A stretch of DNA of 5,053 nucleotides from JAIPEL01 sp050115795 (GTDB lineage: Bacteria > Desulfobacterota > Desulfobacteria > Desulfobacterales > CAFBRK01): positions 1 through 5,053 of the forward strand of contig JASFPT010000282.1 of NCBI GenBank assembly GCA_050115795.1, written 5' to 3'. Positions 1 to 5,053 of the stretch are shown here, in pieces. Both the position numbers and the translations under genes were made by a program. The stretch's first letter is position 1, and each line of letters starts with the position of its first letter. The notes under the pieces were generated by a model that was not told the origin of the DNA, did not search any database, and saw only the letters and a program-made list of their open reading frames with translations.

Positions 1-1
1 T

Positions 2-910
2 CCCCAGGTCCGCGGCCGGGAGGCGCGCCGACCGCCCGACCGGATTCTCGATGAGATCCGCCGCCTGGTTGCAGAAGGCGTTCGGGAAGTGACCCTCCTG
101 GGGCAGAACGTCAACAGCTATGGAAGCAAGGAAGGACTCTGCAGCTTCCCCGAACTTCTCGGCCGGGTCAACGAGATCGAAGGCCTGGCCCGGATCCGGT
201 TTACCACGTCCCATCCGAAGGATCTTTCCGAGGAGCTCATCGGGTGCTTTGCCACGCTCGACAAGCTGTGCCGGCATATTCATCTGCCCGTTCAGTCCGG
301 CTCCGATGCAATCTTAAAGCGGATGAACCGCCGGTACACCCGGGATGCGTATCTGCAGAAGGTGGATCGGCTGCGAGCCGTTTGTCCGGAGATCGGCATC
401 ACTTCGGATTTCATCGTGGGGTTCCCCGGAGAGACCGACGAGGATTTTTCCCGAACCCTGGGGTTGATGCAGGCGGTCGGATTCGATGGTGTTTTCGCTT
501 TCCAGTATTCGGACCGACCCAGCGCGCCGGCGTCCCGGTTTGGCCGCAAGGTCAGCGAGCCGGTGAAAAAGAGGCGCCTGGCCGAACTGCTCGCGCTCCA
601 GGAAAAAACGACCCTTGAAAAAAATCGGGCGCTTATCGGACGGCTGCAGCAGGTCATGGTGGAAGGCCCCAGCAAGAAGGACTATTCGGGAGATCTTCGG
701 CGGACGGCCCTCTGGATGGGCCGAACATCCCAGAATCGGATCGTGCACTTCCCTGCACACGGGCAGGGAAACAGCGGCAGGCCGCCGCTTTCCGGCGAGA
801 TCGTCGATATCCGCATCGACCAGGCCTTTTCCCATTCCCTGCGCGGCACATTGATCACCGAGCGTCCCGAACAGTGCGGACGGAAAGGAGTCGATTCCCA
901 TGCTGCATAA
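2..910 (+). CDS. miaB: MiaB, tRNA-2-methylthio-N6-dimethylallyladenosine synthase (5' partial)
   Basis: Radical SAM methylthiotransferase. The family adds a methylthio group to i6A37 beside the anticodon of tRNAs reading U-initial codons, using two Fe-S clusters, in the cytosol. The left edge cuts the gene; 302 residues remain of a family usually about 440 long. The visible protein opens with PQVRGREARRPP, the segment normally just after the radical-SAM CxxxCxxC motif, so that motif and the N-terminal UPF0004 domain lie outside. Family signatures follow in order: VTLLGQNVNSY (visible residues 30-40), RFTTSHPKD, HLPVQSGSD (about 94-102), DFIVGFPGETDEDF (about 136-149) and FQYSDRP. A C-terminal TRAM domain spans about 210-285 and contains GRTSQNRIVHF. 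A short tail ends in TAA. The last 11 bp overlap the next gene, suggesting one transcript. RimO and MtaB are related, but QNVNSY and the TRAM sequence favour MiaB. Confidence 0.95.
   Translation, partial: PQVRGREARRPPDRILDEIRRLVAEGVREVTLLGQNVNSYGSKEGLCSFPELLGRVNEIEGLARIRFTTSHPKDLSEELIGCFATLDKLCRHIHLPVQSGSDAILKRMNRRYTRDAYLQKVDRLRAVCPEIGITSDFIVGFPGETDEDFSRTLGLMQAVGFDGVFAFQYSDRPSAPASRFGRKVSEPVKKRRLAELLALQEKTTLEKNRALIGRLQQVMVEGPSKKDYSGDLRRTALWMGRTSQNRIVHFPAHGQGNSGRPPLSGEIVDIRIDQAFSHSLRGTLITERPEQCGRKGVDSHAA
884..890 (+). promoter_or_regulatory. Shine-Dalgarno for the DUF151 gene
   Basis: AAAGGAG lies 9 nt before the ATG at 900, inside the last codons of miaB. It fixes the downstream start and fits translation of both genes from one mRNA. 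Confidence 0.7.
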
Positions 911-1397
911 AGCAAGCATAGCGGGGATGACCATGGATCCGGCATCCAACACGCCGATCATCATATTGAAAATCGAAGAAGGGGAGAAGACGGTTCCGAT
1001 CTGGATCGGACTGCTGGAAGCCACTTCGATCGCATCGGCGCTCCAGGACATCAAGTTCGATCGTCCGATGACCCACGACCTGTTCAAGAATTTCATGGAA
1101 ACGCTGCAGGTTTCGGTATCCAAGATCGAGGTGTGCGATCTGAAAGACAACACTTTCTACGCCCGGATCTATTTTTCTTCCGAGGCCGGCGCCTTCGACA
1201 TGGATGCAAGGCCCAGTGATGCGATCGCCATCGCCCTTCGGTTCAAGGCGCCGATTTATGTCGACCAGAAGGTCATTGAAAAATCCAAACCCGACGAAGG
1301 CCGGGCCGAGCCGATCGACAAGAGCAAGGAAGGAAAGAAGTGGGCCGAGTACCTGGAGAGCCTGTCGCCGGATGATTTCGGAAAATATAAGGTCTAA
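900..1397 (+). CDS. Bifunctional nuclease family protein (DUF151/BFN)
   Basis: A 165-residue protein of the DUF151 (BFN) family; some members have reported DNase/RNase activity, and for most the role is unknown. Visible family blocks are VPIWIGLLEATSIA (residues 32-45), the RPMTHDL segment (55-61), the signature RPSDAIAIALR (104-114) followed by FKAPIYV, and a C-terminal tail ending DFGKYKV after a charged linker (about 126-146). The length is normal and no signal peptide or membrane segment is seen, so it is probably cytosolic. The ATG at 900 is chosen because AAAGGAG lies 9 nt upstream and the product begins exactly at the conserved fold. It overlaps the end of miaB by 11 bp, so coupled expression with this tRNA-modification gene is likely. 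Family assignment is firm; nuclease activity here is inferred only from the family. Confidence 0.9.
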   Translation: MLHKASIAGMTMDPASNTPIIILKIEEGEKTVPIWIGLLEATSIASALQDIKFDRPMTHDLFKNFMETLQVSVSKIEVCDLKDNTFYARIYFSSEAGAFDMDARPSDAIAIALRFKAPIYVDQKVIEKSKPDEGRAEPIDKSKEGKKWAEYLESLSPDDFGKYKV

Positions 1398-1460
1398 AGG
1401 GGTTGAATCGATCGCCGGAAATGGCTGGTAGCCGGATGATTCGCGCACGTTCCCGAGCTA

Positions 1461-1632
1461 TTCAGCTGTTAAGCTAGTAAGCTGTTGAGCCTGAACAGGA
1501 GCAAAAACAGGAAAATAAATGTTGTAAAAGGCCAAAAAGAGACGACCCCCCCTATTCCCGAGGACCTCTTTTCTTTTTTCTCATCTCGTGTTTTAGCTTA
1601 CCAGCTTACCAGCTTACCAGCTAAGCAGCTGG
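1461..1632. repeat. Inverted element with arms of degenerate 8-bp tandem repeats
   Basis: This element fills most of the 284-bp gap between convergent genes (1398-1681). The right arm holds three exact tandem copies of AGCTTACC (1595-1618), then the variant AGCTAAGC (1619-1626) and AGCTGG. The left arm (1463-1490) is the same 8-bp-period sequence in the opposite orientation (GTTAAGCT, AGTAAGCT, GTTGAGCC). Aligned against each other, arms of about 29 bp differ at roughly six positions, so the region could fold into a long imperfect hairpin or cruciform with a loop of about 100 nt. The loop is A-rich on its left and T-rich on its right and contains a second, inner inverted repeat. No transposase or convincing coding sequence is inside. 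It might be a dispersed repeat, a non-autonomous mobile remnant or a terminator-like structure; the sequence does not decide. Confidence 0.65.
1534..1579. terminator. Possible bidirectional terminator within the inverted element
   Basis: AAAAGAG (1535-1541) can pair with CTCTTTT (1566-1572) around a 24-nt loop. The right arm runs into a T-tract (1571-1579), and A-rich sequence lies to the left, so a T-tract follows the stem on either strand. The genes on both sides converge here (the DUF151 gene ending at 1397, the M29 gene at 1682), where a shared terminator is expected. The stem is short and AT-rich and the loop is long, so this is tentative; the outer inverted arms could add stability. Confidence 0.3.
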
Positions 1633-1681
1633 CATCTATGCGCAGTATAAGCCTCTCTCATCCTCCCACCCGGCCGGTGGT

Positions 1682-2881
1682 CTACAGCAAAAACTCCCCA
1701 TCTTCATAGATTGCTTTGGCCCGGCCCCCGGGGCTGAAGGCGAGCACCCGCTTTCGTTTCGTGTTGACCAGATCCCAATGCAGTGCGGAGTCGTTGAACC
1801 CCAGTGCGTCTCGCATCTCCGGGGTCAGCACTGATGGCTTTCCCCGAAAGGTGTTTGGATAAGACGAACCCAGCGCCAGGTGGCAGTTGCCGTATGGTCC
1901 CCCGAAATTCTCGTCATAAAGCGTGTTGGCCATGAAGCGGTCGATGCGGGAAAAGCGCCGGTCGGTCAAAGAGAATTCGCCGATTCTGCTGGCACCGCGG
2001 TCCAGGGCCAGCTGGGCGCGGACGAATTCTTCTCCCCGGTCGGCCGAGGCCTTTACCACCCGGCCTTCGCGAAATTCGAGGCGGACTCCCTCCACGACAT
2101 TGCCGTTTCGAAAAGAGGGCTGGTCGGCATAATAGATCCCGCGGGTTCCCCGCCAGTCCGGGGACGTGAACAGTTCGAAGCTGGGGATGTTCCGGCCGGA
2201 GATTCCGATCCACTTGCGCTTTTCGCCGGCGGCGACTTCCAGGTCGATCGTTTCCGATTCCACCCGGTAACGGGCGACTTTCATCCGGTTGAGCCGCTTT
2301 TTGATCTCCTGGGCCCGGGCCCACACCTCTTTCCAGTGTCGAACCGGATCGTTGCGGTCCAAAAAGCAGGCCCGGACGACCTGGCGGGCGTAAGCCTGGC
2401 TGGAGAGGCCGGCCTGGCGGGCGAGTTCGTCGGTGGGCACCAGGCCGATGGTCCAGCTCAGCAGGCCGGCCGCCTCCCGTTCGGTCATGATGTCCCGGAG
2501 TCTTTTTTGCGCGGCGGCGGCAACCCCGATCTTTTTTGGGTCGACCCCCTTCAGGTGGGTCAGCGACTCGGGGGCGTGGATAAAAATGCTGCCGTTCAAG
2601 GCGCGGCAAAGTTTTTCTTCACCGGGAGCGATGAACGTCAGTTGCCGGCGATCGGAATGTTCGTAGAAGACTTCCTCCATCGCTGCGGTCGGGGTCATGC
2701 GAATGACCGGGTGCATCCTCATTTCCAGAATCCGGCGGAAAAGAACTTCGGCCAGTTTCAACCCCGGCGGATCGAAGCGGATCTGGATCAGGTCCCCGCG
2801 GCGAAACTTTTGGCGTCGGGCGACGCCCAGGCCCCACAGCAGAACATCGGCGTAGCGTTCCAGCATGGTGTCGGTGAGCAT
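1682..2881 (-). CDS. M29-family metallo-aminopeptidase (AmpS/PepS-like)
   Basis: Cytosolic co-catalytic metal aminopeptidase of family M29, releasing N-terminal residues from peptides; substrate preference cannot be read from sequence. From the ATG at 2881 the protein has 399 residues, close to the usual family length. All five expected metal ligands are visible: Glu236 in IPSFELFTSP, Glu302 in IGEFSLTD, His334 in GNCHLALGSS, and His368 and Asp370 in NDSALHWDLVN. The conserved Tyr341 and the DEN motif (323-325) are also present. The ATG is preferred because the family's N-terminal helix (MLERYADVLLWG) starts there and AAAGGA lies 8 nt upstream. An in-frame TTG at 2977 overlaps the upstream stop as TTGA and has a strong AAGGAGG; it would add 32 Pro-rich residues. 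The gene is second in a minus-strand operon with the 89-aa gene. Confidence 0.9.
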   Translation of the reverse strand: MLTDTMLERYADVLLWGLGVARRQKFRRGDLIQIRFDPPGLKLAEVLFRRILEMRMHPVIRMTPTAAMEEVFYEHSDRRQLTFIAPGEEKLCRALNGSIFIHAPESLTHLKGVDPKKIGVAAAAQKRLRDIMTEREAAGLLSWTIGLVPTDELARQAGLSSQAYARQVVRACFLDRNDPVRHWKEVWARAQEIKKRLNRMKVARYRVESETIDLEVAAGEKRKWIGISGRNIPSFELFTSPDWRGTRGIYYADQPSFRNGNVVEGVRLEFREGRVVKASADRGEEFVRAQLALDRGASRIGEFSLTDRRFSRIDRFMANTLYDENFGGPYGNCHLALGSSYPNTFRGKPSVLTPEMRDALGFNDSALHWDLVNTKRKRVLAFSPGGRAKAIYEDGEFLL

Positions 2882-2889
2882 GGAATGGG

Positions 2890-2897
2890 TCCTTTCC
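2890..2897 (-). promoter_or_regulatory. Shine-Dalgarno for the M29 ATG start
   Basis: GGAAAGGA on the minus strand, 8 nt before the ATG at 2881. It supports the shorter aminopeptidase start. Confidence 0.5.
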
Positions 2898-2973
2898 GGA
2901 GGCGACTCGTTCGGGAGGGTTCCCTGGGGGGCGATCGGAATCCCCGCATAGGCCGCCTCGGTGTCGGCCTGGC

Positions 2974-3243
2974 TCAAGGATGTTCCTCCTTGAGAAAGAG
3001 CCGGTGGTATTCATCGTCGCTCAGGTGCTTTTTCATCAGAACATTGATCAGGGAATAGAGCCGATCCAGCTCTTCGCCCGTCATCCGCTCGACCATCGTC
3101 CTGGCCAGTGCGTCGTCGGAGAACTTCTGCAGGTAGTATACCACTGTGTTTTCGTCGGAATGACGATCAAGGCCGAAGCCGACAAATCCGTCGTAATCCT
3201 CAACGAATCGATGGGAGTGCACGGGGGACTTCTCAGTTGACAT
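2974..3243 (-). CDS. Small conserved-looking cytosolic protein, function unknown
   Basis: An 89-residue acidic, soluble protein with no signal peptide, membrane span or cysteine motif. The N-terminal half carries FVEDYDGFVGFGLDRHSDENT and a YYLQKFSDD segment. The C-terminal half looks helical and charged (MTGEELDRLYSLINVLMKKHLSDDEYHRLFLKEE, read in two parts about residues 54-71 and 72-87). I do not recognise a characterised family, though it resembles short proteins labelled only as cytoplasmic protein in Desulfobacterota; that is recollection, not a search result. The ATG at 3243 has GGAGA 7 nt upstream, which supports the start. Its TGA lies at the head of the M29 gene (4-nt overlap with the TTG alternative, 92 nt before the ATG), so the two are probably co-transcribed, and a partner or accessory role for the peptidase is possible but unproven. 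Confidence 0.8.
   Translation of the reverse strand: MSTEKSPVHSHRFVEDYDGFVGFGLDRHSDENTVVYYLQKFSDDALARTMVERMTGEELDRLYSLINVLMKKHLSDDEYHRLFLKEEHP
2985..2991 (-). promoter_or_regulatory. Strong Shine-Dalgarno before the alternative TTG start of the M29 gene
   Basis: AAGGAGG on the minus strand lies 7 nt before a TTG at 2977 that overlaps the preceding gene's TGA. It also encodes part of the Lys-Glu-Glu tail of the upstream protein, so the match could be coincidental. If used, the aminopeptidase begins 32 residues earlier. Confidence 0.45.
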
Positions 3244-3300
3244 GGGCTCGTCTCCGGTTCATGGTCCACAACATGCCAGAAAGCGGCAGGCAGCCGTTTA

Positions 3301-3460
3301 GGGTCGGTGGTTCGTGGGTTGTCGTTTGTCGCTCGCCCCCTTTCCTTATTGGGGCAATCGGAGAAAAACCGCCGACGCGATGGCGGTGCGGCAGCCGGGA
3401 TCCCCCGGTCTCTTTAGACCAGAGCACACACCGCAAACAAACGACCACGAACCCAAACCC
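3301..3460. repeat. Inverted element with G/T-rich 7-bp-period arms and internal hairpins
   Basis: This element sits in the 281-bp gap between divergent genes (3244-3524). The left arm 3309-3329 pairs with 3437-3453 over 17 exact base pairs (GGTTCGTGG plus TCGTTTGT), interrupted only by a 4-nt bulge on the left; weaker pairing (GGGT) extends to 3301 and 3460. The arms have a loose 7-bp period, for example GTTCGTG, GGTTGTC, GTTTGTC. Between them are four short stem-loops: 3335-3339/3351-3355 (GCCCC/GGGGC), 3368-3373/3382-3387 (ACCGCC/GGCGGT), 3395-3399/3404-3408 (CCGGG/CCCGG) and 3407-3411/3416-3420 (GGTCT/AGACC). The last two share GG at 3407-3408, so they exclude each other. It could be a dispersed repeat, a structured leader of either flanking gene, or an RNA. 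No protein signal is seen. Confidence 0.6.
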
Positions 3461-3473
3461 GAAGGGTGAAAGC

Positions 3474-3500
3474 GCCGGCGGGACCCGGGCCCTTTCCGGC
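3474..3500 (+). promoter_or_regulatory. GC-rich hairpin just upstream of the hydrolase start
   Basis: GCCGG (3474-3478) pairs with CCGGC (3496-3500), and GGG (3480-3482) pairs inside with CCC (3490-3492), leaving a small internal loop. It ends 24 nt before the ATG at 3525. It may influence leader folding or end transcription from the left. No T-tract follows, so it is not a classic terminator. No convincing -35/-10 pair was found for either divergent gene in this gap. Confidence 0.3.
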
Positions 3501-3524
3501 AAACGATTTCTGAGACGTTATGTA

Positions 3525-4460
3525 ATGGACATCGATGAACGGGTCAACCCGAGGGTTCACAGCGCCATGGTGAGCGGCATCCTCAAGGCGGCAGACGGAT
3601 GCCGGCTGCGTTGGGCAAGTTGGTCGGCCCGGGGGCAAAATCCCCGGGGGATGGTCGTGCTGCTCGGTGGACGGGCCGAATTTCTCGAAAAATACGAAGA
3701 GACCGCAGCAGCGCTCAATCAGCGGGGATTTGATGCGGTCGGATTCGACTGGCGTGGCCAGGGGATGTCTTGCCGGATGCTGCCGGATCGAAGAAAAGGG
3801 CACGTCGACTCCTACGATGACTATATCGACGACCTGGACCTTTTTTTCGAACGGGTGGCGGCTCCACGATCCTCGGGCCCGGTCGGGGTGGTGGCCCATT
3901 CCATGGGGGCGCACGTCGTTCTTCGGTATTTGCGCGATCACCCGGGCCGCTTTCGGTGGGCGATGCTGGTGTCGCCGCTGGTCGATCTTCGCCTGGGTCC
4001 CCTGGCCGGAGGCGCCCTGCGGATTCTGGTCCGGGCGGCGATGGCCCTGGGCGGATCCAGCGCCTGTGTGCCGGGAGGCGGGCGTCACCTTCAGCCGGGC
4101 CGCGCTTTTGGCGGCAACCGGCTGACATCGGATCCCCGGCGGTTTGCAAGCGACCTTCGACTGCTGCAGGAAAAGCCGGCGCTGGCGGTGGACGGGATCA
4201 CCTTCGGCTGGCTGTCTGCGACCTTTCGGTCCATCGATACGCTCTGCAGCCCCGGATATCCCGAAGGGATCCGCACGCCGGTGTGCATCGTCGGGGGCGG
4301 TGCGGAGCGGATCGTCTCTTTGAGGGCTCAGAATCGGATTTGCCGACGGCTTGCCGTCGGCCGATATGTTCTGATCCCCGGCGCCCGCCATGAAATTCTC
4401 CGGGAAACCGATGCGGTCCGTCGCAGATTCTGGGAGATTTTCGATCGATTTACTGGGTGA
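3525..4460 (+). CDS. Alpha/beta hydrolase, lysophospholipase/PldB-like (serine aminopeptidase S33 fold)
   Basis: A 311-residue soluble alpha/beta hydrolase of the Hydrolase_4 (PldB/monoglyceride-lipase-like) group, expected to cleave lysophospholipids, monoglycerides or other esters; the true substrate is unknown. Visible landmarks are the oxyanion-strand region GGRAEFLEKYEE (48-59), FDWRGQGMS (74-82), the nucleophile elbow VAHSMGAH with Ser126, a variable Gly/Arg-rich cap (about 155-245), and His289 in GARHEIL. The acid position falls in GGGAERIVS, where Glu261 replaces the usual Asp. A-H-S-M-G instead of G-H-S-M-G is common in this subgroup as I know it. There is no signal peptide. The ATG at 3525 is chosen because the fold begins shortly after; only a weak GAG lies about 10 nt upstream, so the start is less sure (ATG at 3567 is an alternative). 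The frame stays open upstream to 3108, but that part crosses the inverted element. The 3' end overlaps the next, convergent gene by 11 bp. Confidence 0.85.
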   Translation: MDIDERVNPRVHSAMVSGILKAADGCRLRWASWSARGQNPRGMVVLLGGRAEFLEKYEETAAALNQRGFDAVGFDWRGQGMSCRMLPDRRKGHVDSYDDYIDDLDLFFERVAAPRSSGPVGVVAHSMGAHVVLRYLRDHPGRFRWAMLVSPLVDLRLGPLAGGALRILVRAAMALGGSSACVPGGGRHLQPGRAFGGNRLTSDPRRFASDLRLLQEKPALAVDGITFGWLSATFRSIDTLCSPGYPEGIRTPVCIVGGGAERIVSLRAQNRICRRLAVGRYVLIPGARHEILRETDAVRRRFWEIFDRFTG

Positions 4461-5053
4461 GCGTCACCGAAAGAATGGCGTGGTACGGGATGATGGCCAG
4501 CTTTCCAAGCTTGTTGACGAGGATCAACTCGTGGCCCGCATCGCTTTTTTCCAGTTGAAGGACCTTTCCCTCGAAGGTCTTTCCGTTGAGCAGCTCGAGG
4601 CGGATCTCCACGTTTTCGGTGATCAGATAATGAAAGTTGATCTTTTGGGTGCCGGTGATCTCCAGGCCCCACCTCACGGCGTCCCGGTAGGCCTCGTTTG
4701 TTCTACGAAGGCGCTCCACCACAATGCCCAGCAGGTTCCGGAACAGCTTGGCCCCGGCCTTTGGGTTATCCTGGATGAAGGTGTAGAATTCATCCCGGTT
4801 CAGGCTGAGAAGGACCGAGTCGTCATCGGCCATGGCCGTGGCCGATCGCTCCCCCCTGTCCATGAAGCTGAATTCACCGAAAATGGTTCCGGGCCTTGCG
4901 GAAAACAGTTTCTTGTCGATGTCGCCGGTGATGTGCTTGTGGAGGGAAACCAGACCGCTTTGAACGATGTACAGGGTCTCTCCGCGCTCTCCTTCCTGGA
5001 AGACAGGCTGTTTGGCGGTGTATTTCTCCGATTTGAACCGCTGCAGAAACAGA
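4450..5053 (-). CDS. Cyclic-nucleotide-binding domain protein with C-terminal Hfq/Sm-like domain (5' partial)
   Basis: The right edge cuts the gene; 200 residues are visible, numbered here from the edge (first full codon at 5052). Residues about 10-120 form a CRP-type cNMP-binding domain: QEGERGETLYIVQSGLV (19-35), PGTIFGEFSFMDRGERSAT (54-72) with the phosphate-binding Glu60, Arg69 and Ser70, then a C-helix with RLRRTNE (114-120), whose Thr118 lines up with the cAMP-contacting Thr of CRP. The pocket therefore looks competent. No helix-turn-helix follows. Residues about 138-200 instead resemble the Sm fold of Hfq: a short helix, then ENVEIRLELLNGKTFEGKV (146-164, Sm1-like) and PYHAILSV (189-196), similar to Hfq YKHAISTV but with Tyr in place of Lys. 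The cNMP domain is firm. The Sm assignment is by eye. An RNA-binding or oligomerisation role is inference; the ligand is unknown. Confidence 0.85.
   Translation of the reverse strand, partial: LFLQRFKSEKYTAKQPVFQEGERGETLYIVQSGLVSLHKHITGDIDKKLFSARPGTIFGEFSFMDRGERSATAMADDDSVLLSLNRDEFYTFIQDNPKAGAKLFRNLLGIVVERLRRTNEAYRDAVRWGLEITGTQKINFHYLITENVEIRLELLNGKTFEGKVLQLEKSDAGHELILVNKLGKLAIIPYHAILSVTLTQ

Noticed and set aside
314..1153. Minus-strand open frame (279 codons) opposite miaB and the DUF151 gene
   Set aside because: It spans two confident plus-strand genes and the translation has no family features.
1595..1632. Tandem repeats considered as a CRISPR array
   Set aside because: The units are 8 bp and directly abutting with no spacers.
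1666..1680. CCACC/GGTGG hairpin next to the aminopeptidase stop, considered as its terminator
   Set aside because: The stem is only 5 bp and no T-tract follows on the minus strand.
1485..1709. Small plus-strand open frame (74 codons) in the convergent gap
   Set aside because: It is a translation of the repeat arms and T-rich loop, lacks a ribosome-binding site and runs into the end of the aminopeptidase gene.
1880..3058. Long plus-strand open frame (392 codons) opposite the aminopeptidase gene
   Set aside because: It is antisense to a well-supported M29 gene, has low-complexity composition, and shows no recognisable domain. Long antisense frames are expected in GC-rich coding DNA.
3320..3350. 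TTGTCG...CTTATT considered as a promoter for the hydrolase
   Set aside because: The spacing is 19 nt, both hexamers are poor, and they fall within the inverted repeat arm and first hairpin.
3108..3524. N-terminal extension of the hydrolase frame upstream of the ATG at 3525
   Set aside because: The extension overlaps the divergent 89-aa gene and reads through the inverted element into low-complexity sequence; the hydrolase fold needs none of it.
3414..4391. Minus-strand open frame (325 codons) opposite the alpha/beta hydrolase
   Set aside because: The sense strand encodes a clear hydrolase with a nucleophile elbow and catalytic His; the antisense product is Pro/Arg/Gly-rich with no domain.

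Overview
The window is a GC-rich bacterial chromosomal segment, densely packed with ordinary-looking genes. The gene set suggests a Desulfobacterota-like (deltaproteobacterial) anaerobe: a miaB followed by a DUF151 nuclease gene, a distinctive M29 aminopeptidase, and a small cytosolic protein of a type I associate with that group. This placement is inferred from protein style alone. No rRNA, tRNA, transposase or CRISPR array is visible.

Layout, left to right. The C-terminal two thirds of MiaB (+, cut by the left edge) runs into a DUF151 bifunctional-nuclease-family gene (+) with an 11-bp overlap, so the two are probably co-transcribed. A 284-bp non-coding gap follows. It lies between convergent genes and is filled by a large inverted structure whose arms are degenerate 8-bp tandem repeats, with an A/T-rich inner hairpin that may terminate transcription. 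On the minus strand a two-gene operon follows: an 89-aa protein of unknown function, then an M29 metallo-aminopeptidase with all expected metal ligands. A 281-bp divergent gap separates this operon from a plus-strand alpha/beta hydrolase (lysophospholipase-like). That gap holds a second inverted structure, unrelated in sequence but built the same way (G/T-rich arms of about 7-bp period) and enclosing four small hairpins. The hydrolase converges on, and overlaps by 11 bp, a minus-strand gene cut by the right edge.

The right-edge gene is the most interesting object. It encodes a cyclic-nucleotide-binding domain with an apparently intact phosphate-binding cassette. In place of the usual CRP/FNR helix-turn-helix it ends in a roughly 60-residue segment that reads like an Hfq/Sm small beta-barrel. 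If that is right, it may be a ligand-gated RNA-binding protein rather than a DNA-binding regulator. The two same-plan intergenic inverted elements are the second point of interest.

Functionally, the left pair concerns tRNA modification and a nucleic-acid enzyme, the centre concerns peptide turnover, and the right concerns lipid/ester hydrolysis and a nucleotide-responsive regulator. Nothing links these into a single pathway.
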